From Mytilus edulis (Eukaryota; Mollusca; Bivalvia; Mytilida; Mytilidae), in assembly GCF_963676685.1 (NCBI RefSeq), contig NC_092347.1, positions 85,376,592-85,440,591 on the forward strand: DNA of 64,000 bases, in the 5' to 3' direction. Both the position numbers and the translations under genes were made by a program. The notes beneath the pieces were generated by a model. It was not told the DNA's origin. It was given only the letters and a program-made list of their open reading frames with translations, and made no database searches. The first letter of the stretch is position 1, and each line of letters begins with the position of its first letter. Shown in pieces: positions 1-11,800 of this stretch.

Positions 1-842
1 ATACTGATGTGCCTTTTTGTACTAAGAAGTGGTTTTTACAACAAAACAAAAGCTTTTATCACATGAAATTGATCCCTCATTGCATGTGTAGTCATTACAT
101 TGAAGGGTTACTCTCATTCGAGAGGTTGTTCCCAACCTTTTGGATAGATGTCTTCATAACGACAGTTTTCTTTTCTTGATCATCGTAAATTAAAAAGTTG
201 AGACGTAAAACTATGCTTGAAACACGTGTGTCACTAAAACGATTTTAAAGTAGTCTCCATAATCAATCACCTATATTTAAGTCAAAGGATAATTAAAGTT
301 TTAAATCGGAGATTTGCTTTTGAACATTTTTCGTCACAACAACAGCTTTCTTTTCTGAACTATCTTTAAAAGGAGAGGAGACGTCAAAAGTTTGCTTCAA
401 ACACGTGCGTCGCAAAGTGGTAAATAAATTCTGTATGTGACATTTAGCGGAAGCCATTTAACCATATCATTTTGTCAAACAATTCAATCAACACATTTAT
501 TAATTTGTCATTTGTTGTCGATAGCTATAAAATGCAATCAGTTGATTATTGATTTTCTGTCCAAATCTTAATGAATTCCGAGTATTGTCTGATCGGGTAA
601 AGTCCGAGAAACTCGAAAAAAGTAAATTAACAAAATGGAGGAAAATAAATCGTTATATATATTTCTTTCTCCAAATTCTTTCGCAAATGACGAATTTTTA
701 TCGCCACAATTATTTTTTTTCGACCGCCAGCGGAAACCCTGGTATACAATTAATATTTGGTTTAACCTTGGGTAATTTTATAAAGAACTAACCTGCTCAT
801 AAGCAAGGAAGTAGAAATAGAGTACCGTGTCTTACTTAAGAA
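1..842. other. Upstream region of the first TRIM-like gene
   Basis: Two diverged ~95-bp direct repeats at about 150-250 and 330-425 share GACAGTTTTCTTTTCT-like text, GAGACGT and CAAACACGTG-like ends (E-box CACGTG). TATAAAA lies at 526-532. The short open frame at 549-791 has no recognisable similarity. This may be the promoter region. Confidence 0.4.
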
Positions 843-2534
843 ATGGCTTATTCACAATCCATTGAAATAGGGCAAATTCCTGTTAGTTGTGGATTATGTG
901 AAACGCATAGACCCATTAAATGGAAATGTTTCGACTGTGATCTTTTATTGTGTAATCATTGTAAGGAGAAGGTACATTTAAGAGTAAAGACTGCAAAGGA
1001 TCATAGAGTAATTGATATAAAAGAAATTGGTCTTTATAAAGAAGAACTAAATTTTGCAAATATTCCCTGTCAAAACCATACTGGACAATATACATGTCTT
1101 TATTGTAAGACATGTGACACTCTTGTGTGTCCAACCTGTGTGTCAAAAGTTCACATAAAACATGATCTAACAGAAATTCAAGAAGAATATGATATGAAAA
1201 TAGGCAAGCTGAGAGAAGGACAAAATAAAATTCAAAGAAGCATGACAGAATTTTTTTCTGAAAAAGAACAGCTTTACAAACTTTTATCTGCAAAGAAATC
1301 TAAATACAGCCATGTAAAGCAAGATGTTCTTAAGCATGAACAATCTGTCAAAGCAGCTGTTGAAAAGTGTTTTCAAAAACTCCGAGATGAATTAGATCAG
1401 AATTTGGAAACAGTTTCTAACACAATCAAATCTGATATACATGTTGTCTCAGATTTACTTTCACAAGCTGAAAACAAAAAGCAAGAAGTCCAGGAACTGA
1501 TATTATTAACAGATGCTTCAAAGTTCTTTACAGATTTAAAAAAATATGAAAAATCTGTTGACACCCAAATGTATTATCAAAAGTCGAATTATGGCTCTAT
1601 ACCAAACTTTGTTCCAGGGGAGATCACTCAGTCTAACATTGGTATGCTTGAGTTTGAAAATCCATCTCATTCACCACATATTAATCTAGTGGTGAATAAA
1701 CAATATCAAACTGAACTTGAAAATGTAGAATATGTATGCTCATCTATTGATCACTCCTTCTGGATAAGTTCTGGTATTTTTGGTTTAGTTCAAAAAGTTA
1801 AACCTGATGGAACCAACCTAAAGATACTATCCGGTTACGATATCCAAATATACGGCCTGGCTCTCACTCAATCAAATAGTATTCTAATATCTACGGGGGA
1901 ATCAAGACTAAAGCAAATCAGTAGTAATACAGGTACACTAACAGACTCAGCATATAATGTGTCACCATTCCTCCCTATAGCATTGTATATCACAAGTGAC
2001 AATAAAGTTCTAGTAGGAGGTGTTAATAAAGACTACCCTAGAGAAGGAAGAAGAGTTGTAATACAAATGAATCAGAATGGAGACCATGAAAGAGTGTATA
2101 AACATGATCAACAAAAGCAACCAATATTCACTTTTCCCTACAGAATAACACGCACCAGGAATGGGAACATTCATGTGGTGGATGAAGTAAGTAAAGACAG
2201 TATTAGAGTTGTAGTGTTAGGACGGGGTGGTGAAATAATTAATATATACACTGGAGATACAAAGATCAACAAGGAGATAACATTTTTACCAAGAGACATA
2301 GTGACAACACCTAGAGACAATGTTATTGTATCTGTTCCAGGTAATGATGCATTTCATATCCTGAACAATGGCGGCCTGCTGATGGCATATTATAAAACAA
2401 GTGACATGGATATTATCTATCCCTTTTCTGTCGCATTTACTCCAACAGGACAACTTTACATAGGATGTAGCACAACAAAAGGTAGTACGGCCAAGAATGC
2501 CAAGATATATGAAGTGACTATATCAGGATGTTAA
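843..2534 (+). CDS. TRIM-like protein, two B-boxes, coiled coil, beta-propeller-like C-terminus (paralogue 1)
   Basis: A single-exon gene of 563 residues starting MAYSQS. Zinc ligands are visible: C16, C19, C29, C32, C37, C40, H45, H54 (B-box 1 type) and C76, H79, C88, C91, C96, C99, H104, H107 (B-box 2 type). A charged heptad-rich coiled coil spans about residues 115-235. The C-terminal half (about 285-563) is repetitive beta-rich sequence with blade-like strands such as SFWISSG, KVLVGGVN and GQLYIGCS, resembling NHL/WD-type propellers. There is no RING, so ubiquitin-ligase activity cannot be assumed. Bivalves carry very large families of such proteins, often linked to immunity. It is an intact paralogue of the genes at 13393 and 27307. 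AATAAA overlaps the stop region (2534-2539), and TATAAAA at 526-532 is a possible core promoter. Function is inferred from domains only. Confidence 0.88.
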   Translation: MAYSQSIEIGQIPVSCGLCETHRPIKWKCFDCDLLLCNHCKEKVHLRVKTAKDHRVIDIKEIGLYKEELNFANIPCQNHTGQYTCLYCKTCDTLVCPTCVSKVHIKHDLTEIQEEYDMKIGKLREGQNKIQRSMTEFFSEKEQLYKLLSAKKSKYSHVKQDVLKHEQSVKAAVEKCFQKLRDELDQNLETVSNTIKSDIHVVSDLLSQAENKKQEVQELILLTDASKFFTDLKKYEKSVDTQMYYQKSNYGSIPNFVPGEITQSNIGMLEFENPSHSPHINLVVNKQYQTELENVEYVCSSIDHSFWISSGIFGLVQKVKPDGTNLKILSGYDIQIYGLALTQSNSILISTGESRLKQISSNTGTLTDSAYNVSPFLPIALYITSDNKVLVGGVNKDYPREGRRVVIQMNQNGDHERVYKHDQQKQPIFTFPYRITRTRNGNIHVVDEVSKDSIRVVVLGRGGEIINIYTGDTKINKEITFLPRDIVTTPRDNVIVSVPGNDAFHILNNGGLLMAYYKTSDMDIIYPFSVAFTPTGQLYIGCSTTKGSTAKNAKIYEVTISGC

Positions 2535-2559
2535 ATAAAGCCAACAGAAGTATACCGCT

Positions 2560-3480
2560 ATTCGAAAGTCATAAATCGGTTGAGAGAAAACAAATCTGGG
2601 TTACAAACTTAAACCGAGGGAAACACATCAAATATAAAAGGAAAACAACGAAGCAACATAAACACTAAAGTGCAACAGAAAACAAACGGACAATGCAACA
2701 CAAACAGAAACGAACTAAAAGATAACAATTGCCATTTTCCTGACTTGTTTAATACAGGACATTAACACATTCCAAATACCATTTATTTCTATATCCAACC
2801 AATAGAAACTTATGTTTGTTCGACAATAACTTGTGTCTGAAGTTTGAAGCATTTATAACAGCTTAAGTACAGACAATATATCCCCTGTTGATACCCATAC
2901 TTATAGACAAAGACCTGATGTTTTGATATATCTATGTACAATGAGTTTTTACAAACTTCATGTACATTTTTTGATGACATAATTCTGTTTTATAATAGAC
3001 ATTTGGATGCATTTGTTTCTTTTAAGAAATGACTTTTCGGCTTATTTTCAACCCCTATGTACAATACTATTATGTAACTTATTATAGACGAAACGTGCGT
3101 CTTGCGTATTAAACTATAATCCTGGTACCTTTGATAATTACTATAATTATCAAAATTTCATGTTTGGTTCAATCATGGACAAATGGTTTTGAATTTATTC
3201 ATGTGTTTTGGGCTATTTTTTTTTTTTTTTTTTTTTTTTATAGGAAACAAGAAATGATTTTAGAAAGTGATATTTAAATAAAACCGAGGGAAAATGTAAA
3301 ACCACAAAAATACTGAACTCCGAGGAAAATTCAAAACGGAAATTCCCAAATAAAACGGCCTTTTCAAAAGAACAAACACACCAAACGAATGGATAACAAC
3401 TATCATAATCCTGACTTGGTACAGACATTTTCTAAAGTAGAAAATGTTGAATAAGACCTGGTTTTATAGCTAGCTAAAAC
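2560..3480 (+). repeat. SINE-like interspersed repeats and a conserved mollusc repeat end
   Basis: Two related segments (about 2575-2765 and 3275-3430) share AAACCGAGGGAAA, ATAACAAYT, CCTGACTTG and a TACAGACATT-type tail, with a poly-T run at 3219-3239. Between them, 3084-3140 (GACGAAACGTGCGTC, TAATCCTGGTACCTTTGATA) is the truncated end of another widespread family. No gene is seen here. Confidence 0.55.
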
Positions 3481-3855
3481 TCTCACGGAAATGACAGTCG
3501 CTTAAAATTCCATTACATTGACAATGATGTGTGCACAAAACAAACAGACACAAGAGGTTAAAATGTCAAAAATAGGGGAACTGCAGTCAACATTTACCAT
3601 GACACAATAATACACTGAAAGGATATATAAGTACAGAGACACGTCGTATAGACAAAGCATATAAACGAAAATAAAAGACAAGAATATAGAAATAATCATT
3701 GAACAATAACACAATGATGAGATGTTTAAGTACAGAGCCAGGTCATATGTAACAAAGAAAACAAAAAGTATACTAAGGCGGAGGAAATTGATAATTTCAA
3801 AATAGATTTTGGTACAGAGATGACTGCTTATGTCAAATTCGAGGTAAAAGTCTAA

Positions 3856-3995
3856 AAATGAGGCCAGCTGAAGGACGCCTCCGGGTGCGGGAATTTCTCG
3901 CTACATTGAAGACCTGTTGGTGACCCTCTGCTGTTGTTTTTTATTTGGTCGGGTTTTTGTCTCTTTGACACATTCCCCATTTCCATTCTCAATTT
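3856..3995 (-). repeat. SINE-like repeat, GAGAATGGAAATGGGGAATG family
   Basis: On the minus strand it begins GAGAATGGAAATGGGGAATG and runs to GGCGTCCTTCAGCTGG. Other copies lie at 9811-9915 (plus) and 36885-37005 (minus). Confidence 0.7.
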
Positions 3996-4749
3996 TATTT
4001 GTCTTATTTCTTTAATTTCTAGTTCTAGATGGTATATAAATGCACTCAATCCGAAAAGTTGAATTGTTAATGGAAAGAACATCTTCAATATCTGAATGTG
4101 AAATGTGAATGTGGCTGAAGGGTATCAGACTAATAAAAAAAAAAGAAGAAGAGGTCAGCAAGTAGAGGCACACAGTTCGTCCCCAAAGGAATGCGTATAT
4201 ATAAATGATGTCACTGTCAGATTCACTATGTCAGACAGACACATGACCATGCAATATTTCAATTCACCAAATGACGTGGTCATATCGCTTAAAGTGCATG
4301 AGAAACAGACCGAACCACAAAATCTGAACATTGACCAATGAAACATGAAAATGAGGTCAATGTCCTTTGAACGCTACAAGACAGACATGTACACATTATA
4401 ATCATTCCATACACAAAATATAGTTGACCTATTACATATATAGCTTTTATTAAGTTGGCTAATGAAATTACGAAAATAAGGGTCATATGAACCCTGCCAG
4501 ACAGACATGTACATCTTACTATTGTCCCATGTTCTGAATACACATTACCTATGCTTACAATATCTGAGAAATAGACCAAGCCACAAAAACTACACATTGT
4601 CCTATGAAACCATGCTTTATGTTAGACGGACAAGTGCACCTTAATGATTCCATACACCAAATATAAGGCCTTAGAAATAGTCCAAAACTAAACATTGTGG
4701 AATGAAAGTAATTGAATTCAAGGTCAGGTAATATCTTGTAGTCCAATAA

Positions 4750-5707
4750 AAAAATCAACGGTACCAATTTTGTTGCACCAGATGCGCATTTCGACAAAAT
4801 ATGTCTCTTCAGTGATGCTCGTGGCCAAAATATTTGAAATCCAAAGCTTATATAAAAGATGAAGAGCTATAATCCAAAAGGTCCAAAAAGTATAGTCAAA
4901 TTCGTGAAAGGAATCAGAGCTTTGCATGAGGGAGATACATTCCTTAATTTATAATAATTTCTAATATTTTGTAACAGCAAATTTAAATAATACAAAAAAT
5001 CCGTATTTTCATGCCAGTACCGAAGTACTGGCTACTGGGCTGGTGATACCCTCGGGGACTAATAGTCCACCAGCAGAGGCATCGACCCAGTGGTAGTAAT
5101 AAAATCAACGGTACCAATTTTGTTGCACCAGATGCGCATTTCGACAAAATATGTCTCTTCAGTGATGCTCGTGGCCAAAATATTTGAAATCCAAAGCTTA
5201 TATAAAAGATGAAGAGCTATAATCCAAAAGGTCCAAAAAGTATAGTCAAATTCGTGAAAGGAATCAGAGCTTTGCATGAGGGAGATACATTCCTTAATTT
5301 ATAATAATTTCTAATATTTTGTAACAGCAAATTTAAATAATACAAAAAATCCGTATTTTCATGCCAGTACCGAAGTACTGGCTACTGGGCTGGTGATACC
5401 CTCGGGGACTAATAGTCCACCAGCAGAGGCATCGACCCAGTGGTAGTAATAAAATCAACGGTACCAATTTTGTTGCACCAGATGCGCATTTCGACAAAAT
5501 ATGTCTCTTCAGTGATGCTCGTGGCCAAAATATTTGAAATCCAAAGCTTATATAAAAGATGAAGAGCTATAATCCAAAAGGTCCAAAAAGTATAGTCAAA
5601 TTCGTGAAAGGAATCAGAGCTTTGCATGAGGGAGATACATTCCTTAATTTATAATAATTTCTAATATTTTGTAACAGCAAATTTAAATAATACAAAAAAT
5701 CCGTATT
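4750..5707 (-). repeat. 350-bp tandem repeat, about 2.7 units, with hammerhead-like core on the minus strand
   Basis: AAAATCAACGGTACCAATTT occurs at 4751, 5101 and 5451, an exact 350-bp period with essentially identical units; the last unit stops at 5707. On the minus strand (4812-4772 and equivalents) each unit reads CTGAAGA, a GACA/TGTC hairpin, GAAA, then TGCGCATCTGGTGCA. Small open frames of about 70 residues repeated in the units are a by-product of the tandem structure. Confidence 0.9.
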
Positions 5708-5710
5708 TTT

Positions 5711-8459
5711 TTTTTATGTCAATAGTCTTTTTGTAGCCAAGATACTGAATCACTTTTAAGTCAATTTTCTTAAGTCGAATTTTATAGATTAACTTATAAG
5801 CCGTATTATGCACACACTTTTGGAATTGTGGGTCCTCAATGCTCTTCAACATGTTTGTCCAACAATAATTCCATACATCCAATATAGTTGTCCTATTGAT
5901 TACAGTATCTGAGATATGGATTTAACCACATAACTTTACCCTTATCACTGATCCATGGATTAATGTTGAGGTCAGGTGAAGTCTACCTGATGGTGTTGGA
6001 ATTATAAACTCTCTTGCCATTATAACTATTAATAGGAATTATTTAAAGTCAATGAACCATGCCTGAAGTTATATGGCCAAATATTTTTTTATGGAAATAA
6101 GATGTAACAATAGTAATACAACAGCATACTAAATACCATTGACTTACCATTTGTGGTTTCCCCTTAAGCTGACTTAATCACAAACTGTAACTTCTAAACT
6201 ATGCAAAAGTTTAAAAGCCAATAGACTAGGACTCCAAGGAAATGAGATGTGCCAATGCACAACAGCATACCAAATTCCATTGACTTACCATTTGTGGTTT
6301 TACCTTACACATACCTTATCACAAACTTCACATTTAAACTATGGAATTTCTTTTAAGTCTACAGACCATGAATGAGGGGGAAGGGCCAAATAATCTCCAT
6401 GGAAATGAGATGTGAAAATGCTTACACAACTGCATACCAATTATTACAGACTTGGCATAAGTAGTTCCCCTTCAACTAACCTAATCACAAAGTGTAACAA
6501 ATTGTTGATAATGCAACCAACACCAATTCTGGAAACAGTATATTTAATTCTTGCCTTTTGTAATGGCAAACACAAACATATAATATTCTGTAAAAGCAAT
6601 ATGTTGTCAATGAATTTCCATGGGAGATAATCTAAATTCATTGATCTCCCCTATTGATCTTATCTTCCTTTAATCTTAATCAGATCATAATAAAAGTTTA
6701 AATTGTATTTAGAAAATTAAGATTTTATTTAAAAAATAAATTTCATTTTAACTCTTTAAAGATACCAGGCTTAAAATTTATATGCCAGATGCATGTTTCT
6801 TTTACAAAAGATGTACCAATGACACTGGTATCCAAACTTTTAAAAATGTCAAATAAAGTATAAGGTTGAAGAGCATCGAGGACCAAACATTCTGAAGGGT
6901 TTTGACAATCAAAGTGATGGAAATCACTCATGGAAAGATTAGAAGAGTAGTTTGAATTATTGCATATTAAGGTATGGTGGAGAAAAAATGAACATTTATA
7001 AAGCACTATTGCTGAAAATTGCATTTACAGCAGGTCTTTAGAAGGAAACTTGCTTTTCCAGTATGAGGATAAAATGAACTCAAATTAAATAATATGGGTT
7101 TCTTAATTTGCACAATTTTATTTAAACTGCAGTTTATATCTTATCGAAATTATGTTGCCTGTTTTGAACATGTTTCAAAAAAACAAAAAAATGCAAAAGT
7201 TCTTCTAGTAAATGTTACCAACTATCCTTGTAAGACATAAATCTGGACCAACAGCTTAAAACTTTAAAGTGTCAACAACAAAAAATTGAAAAATGTTGTT
7301 TTGGGGCATTTTGTAAGTTGAAACAGAGGTTATATGGCATTGAAGATTAAAAGTTTAAGAGTGCCTTTTGATCAAGTATTTTTCAACACAGGGCATTGAA
7401 AATGTACTTTTTCAACGTAAACCAATTAAAAAACATATCTTATTGAAATGTGGATTCTTTCTTGATTGCAAAAATATATATTCACTTCTAATAAAAATTC
7501 AAATGACTAAAATAGACATAATGATTGATGGGAAATAAACTAATAAACAATGGTTTGTTATAATTAAAAGTTTTAAAATTTTAAAACTGTTTCAAGCCAA
7601 TTCCTGATAAAAAAAAAGTGTACTAATTTAATTGTTGATTAATTACAGATGATTATTAGAAATTTATCAAGTAAATTATAGGCCTTACTTGAATACCTTT
7701 TATTTATTCATATTTATATTCATATTTCGTTTTTTTTAAGATCTTGTTAATCCATTAATCATTTATCTTTCAGATATAATTTACAGAATCACTTTATGTA
7801 ATGTAGATCAAAAGTAATTGGCAATAAATAAATCTATCATCCTTATAAATATCAAACATCTAATATATACATTTGTGTATTCAATTATGAGGTCAAATAC
7901 TTGTGTATTAAGAATTATATGTATATTTAATGGTCTGTATAATTATGTAAGACTGAGGTTGATAGGTAATGTGGTCAATTTGATTGGCAGTTTAGGAGGT
8001 GGGGCATTGTAATTAAAGGTCCACCTTGTCTCTGATTGTTTAGTGATAATGACAGTTGTCAATCATACTAGTTGAATCAATACCCAGTTACCTAATCAAA
8101 ATGTTTTTTAAAAAGCCTGCACATCAACACACCTTAATGACATACATTCTAGAATGAACTGCTCCAATAATATACCCAGTTTTTTTCAGTTTATATGTGT
8201 ATTATGTGCACATACATGAGAACCATAGGGAACTATATTTCAGTGTGAATACATTTAGTAACAGTAGATAACCTGTCCTGTTGTTAGGGAGGCCGGTGCC
8301 TAAGTAAAGATTTAGAACAAGTTCTAATCTTTCCAAAAACAGCTAAGGTTATCTATTCCTTGGGTGTAAATTCCAAAGTTTTTACAAAATTTCAATTTTT
8401 GTTAATAGTTATTTTATGATCATAACCATAACAATGATAGTTTATGTCACCATGACTTT
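5711..8459. other. Intergenic AT-rich DNA between the 350-bp repeat and INTS14
   Basis: Apart from the imperfect tandem at 6030-6500 I see nothing recognisable. Open frames here are short and do not resemble proteins. Confidence 0.5.
6030..6500 (+). repeat. Imperfect tandem repeat, about 140-165 bp period
   Basis: Three diverged units begin near 6119, 6259 and 6424 with ACAACAGCATACYAAAT or similar. They share CCATTTGTGGTTT, TTAATCACAAA and GGAAATGAGATGTG. No coding content is apparent. Confidence 0.6.
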
Positions 8460-8628
8460 TAGACTGGTGATATCCACAGGGTAGAAACCTTCACCAGCAG
8501 TGGCATTGACCCAATGGCTGTAAATAAACTCATCATAAATAGCAGGATTAAACTTTTGTACGTCAGACATGTGTTACGTGTTCTAAAGACGTCAACAAGG
8601 CTCAAATCAATAAATGCGAGTGAAATAC
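8460..8628 (+). repeat. Degenerate copy related to the 350-bp tandem family
   Basis: GACTGGTGATATCCACAGGG, CACCAGCAGTGGCATTGACC and AGCAGGATTAAACTTTTGTA parallel the GGGCTGGTGATACCC / CACCAGCAGAGGCATCGACC part of the 4750 repeat. It lies immediately 3' of INTS14. Confidence 0.6.
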
Positions 8629-8649
8629 AAGTCTTTTTACAAAAAAGTA

Positions 8650-8655
8650 TTTATT
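8650..8655 (-). terminator. Polyadenylation signal AATAAA of INTS14
   Basis: AATAAA on the minus strand lies only about 7 bases beyond the INTS14 stop codon, so if used the 3' UTR would be very short. A degenerate interspersed repeat (8460-8628) follows at once. Confidence 0.5.
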
Positions 8656-8661
8656 GATAAT

Positions 8662-8889
8662 TTATCCATCCTCCTGACTAAAGTTTGTACGTAGTGGCAT
8701 AATAGATTGTGTAAAGTCAGTTGCCTTGTCACTTCTTAATGCATTAGCTGCATGTGCTAGCTGCATCGAGGCATCAGGATGGGCCGAGCCTGGCAACATT
8801 TGACACTCCCTATCTAACATGGTTCCCATAGCGTCAAGAAGGTCATGGAAACCAAATGACAGAGCTGCTCGTCTTAATCTGTTAAGTTC
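8662..8889 (-). CDS. INTS14: INTS14 coding exon 9, C-terminus and stop
   Basis: The exon encodes ELNRLRRAALSFGFHDLLDA, then a helical tail with LDRECQMLPGSAHPDASMQL, and ends ...LRTNFSQEDG and TAA (8664-8662). The C-terminus lines up with human (ELNRLRKAALAFGFLDLL, TAHPDAAFQL, LHTDFS). Confidence 0.95.
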   Translation of the reverse strand, partial: ELNRLRRAALSFGFHDLLDAMGTMLDRECQMLPGSAHPDASMQLAHAANALRSDKATDFTQSIMPLRTNFSQEDG

Positions 8890-11800
8890 CTGTAAAATAA
8901 TGAAGATAAGCATGAGCTGTTGAAGGAAAAAGAAAATCTATATTTAATGGAATAAAAAGGATTTGGTATATTTACTCAGTGTTTCATTTTAAATACTGAA
9001 ATTAATGATTTTGTCACCTGTTTTAGTCCAAGCAAAAAGAATTTGTATGTTATTGAATTCTAAAAGTTTTCGTTTCTCACAAATAATCTATGAAAATAAT
9101 TATCCCATGAGATTGTGTAGTTACATATATCAGTTTTTTTCCCCTAAATCTATTTCATAACAACAAATGAGCTGTGTTGGATAGAAATGAAATGTACACA
9201 AATAAATATCAATACATCAGCTATCCTATTTCAGGTTGAAAAATCTCTATGCAAAGTCTGTAACTGTTTGAAAACTGAGTTGTTATTAGAAACCCTACAA
9301 AACAGATCAAAATTCATCTTTCATTTCATATATTAATGTTCCAAAATTAATCAAAGTAGTATACATGTTCATGTGCACTTGAATAAGTTCTATTTCTATT
9401 TGACTCAGCTCAAATTTTACTTTGCATGTCCTTTTCTATTGAGGTGTTACCAAAAATGTTCGACAATACAAAACACAATATTGTTTTATTTTATTAGTAC
9501 CTATACATGTACCTTAAACTGATATTTGCATTATATTTTTAAGGAGAGCCAATACAGTCTTACAATATATTGACATTTTTATGTTTTTCCGATATGTTGT
9601 AGAATGAGATAAGAACTCACAAACTAAAATAAAGGTCACTATGTAAGTTTTCTTAAGATTAGGATTCTTTTGGGAAAAAATCTGACAACTTACAATTAAA
9701 AAAAAAGTTAGATAAAGTAGACAATTTGTTTCATTATCAAAATTTAATAACTTTACCAAAACTGTGAGCAACAGATTTATTTAATGTTTATCTACATGTT
9801 AATAAAATTGAGAATGGAAATGGGGAATGTGCCAAAGAGACAACAACCTGACCATAGAAAAAATCAACAGCAGAAGGTCACTAACAGGTCTTCAATGAAG
9901 TGAGAAATCATCTACCCTTAAATTGTATCAACTTTCTGTAAAACTAGTAAAATAGAGTAAATAAAAGTTAATTAAAGTTCATACCTTGTAAAATTGTTGC
10001 TGTTTATCTGGTAGTTTTCTGGCATGTCGTAATACCTTCTGTAAATCAGTCTGCAATACAAATGTGTGGATTGATAGCATAAATCTAAATTAATTTGTAA
10101 AATGTTCCATCTAAATCAGTAGACGTCAGGGATGGGGTCAATTACTTTAAAATGTAATCGATTAAATTACAATTACTTTACTAATAAAATGTAATTGATT
10201 ACATTACAATTAAACCTTATTTCAAATTAAATTGATTACATTAGATAACTTTTCTTTAAAGTAATCATGATTACTTTAGATTACTTATGATTACATTGTA
10301 TAAATTTTTTTTTATCACTTTTTATCCTCATGATAAAGTTAATTTGGTGTTTTTTTTTAAAGCCTTAATTTATTTAACAGAATTTAGACACTTGAGTACA
10401 GTGTAACGTGTGTAATTTGATAACATAGCTATAGACAAGTGTCCTATCTCTATGTCAAAGATATAACTTTTTTTTTACAAATTTTAACCAACTGCCCATT
10501 TAACAAAAAAACTGAACAAATAATGAAAAATTAATTAAGTATAGTTTTATAGTTTTATTGTCATAATTGACACATCCATAAATGTTTTTACAGGTGTTAA
10601 TCACAACATCCATATTTTTAACAAACAATAATTGCAATATCAATTTATAATGTTATGAGTGGTTAATTGTCATTAGTTGTTTGCAAATTTTTAATACTTG
10701 ATGTAATTAGAATGCATATAACATATACATGTAGTCTTTCATAATTCTTAATAGAATGGCACTTGTATATGTTTTAGTATTTAAGCTAATGATATTTTAC
10801 TGTTAGTTTTAATATACAATATGTTTTATAAATGTTATCCAATATTTCATGTTATACGCAATGTTTTATATGTTTATTGGAATGTATAATGCTATACAAG
10901 TGGTGAGACTTTAATAAAAAGTTACATTGTATACAAACTTTAATTTTCTATATTTATCTTATCTATTTATAACTCTGTATTGCTACTTTCACTTTTCATT
11001 GTTTCTCTCACCATGACGACGTCAAATTTAATGCACCACTTTGAGTACTTCAGGGGCTCAATTTCTGTATAAAAATTGTCCTGATGAAGCATGCCTTGCA
11101 GGCGAAACATGTAGACATAGATAATAAAATTGCAGATCTTTTGAAGTGTTGTTGTCAATTTTAATTATTATTTAAGGATTGCATTCATTTGCATGATTTG
11201 ACAACCCGGCATACCAAGGTATCCACTTCAGGGACTCTACCAAAACGATTTCACAGGCGTTGGTTCACCTCGCGGAATTTAATTTATTATTTAATCGTGA
11301 ACCCCTGCATCCGAAAGGAACCGCCAAGCTAACAGCGCCGATCTACAGGCCACCAGCATATACATGGACCAAGGAATATTCCATACTTACAACGAAATAA
11401 CAACTGAATCAAGATGACCAAGATGTCCGATACCACCTATACATCTATAAATGATAGCAGATATAAATGATTGCAGAAGAAACGTACCACGGGCTCCGAT
11501 CTTAAATGAACTAGGAATTCACAACTATGCCATTATACAGACCAACTACTGCAGACGATCCAAAAATTATATAGTCACCAAATAATTAACAAAGGAACAG
11601 TTTTTGACAATTTATTATCCACAGCGGCGATCATAATCTTCCTATTGTTGCCGACGCGCCGGGAAGTAGTAACCTCCAACTATGGCCAGGTTGGAAGAGA
11701 AGCCTTGCGAAGTGGTAGGAACCATGGGAAGTTCGTCCTATTAGATGCCAAGCCTTTAGAACAATTTTATGTATCATATTATAGTAGAACGAACTCAAGT

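Noticed and set aside
916-1293. Minus-strand frames across the TRIM-like genes (also 27482-27965, 28531-28830)
   Set aside because: They are shadows of the plus-strand coding sequence in biased composition.
4724-5627. Three repeated ~70-residue minus-strand frames
   Set aside because: Identical by-products of the 350-bp tandem repeat; no protein-like features.
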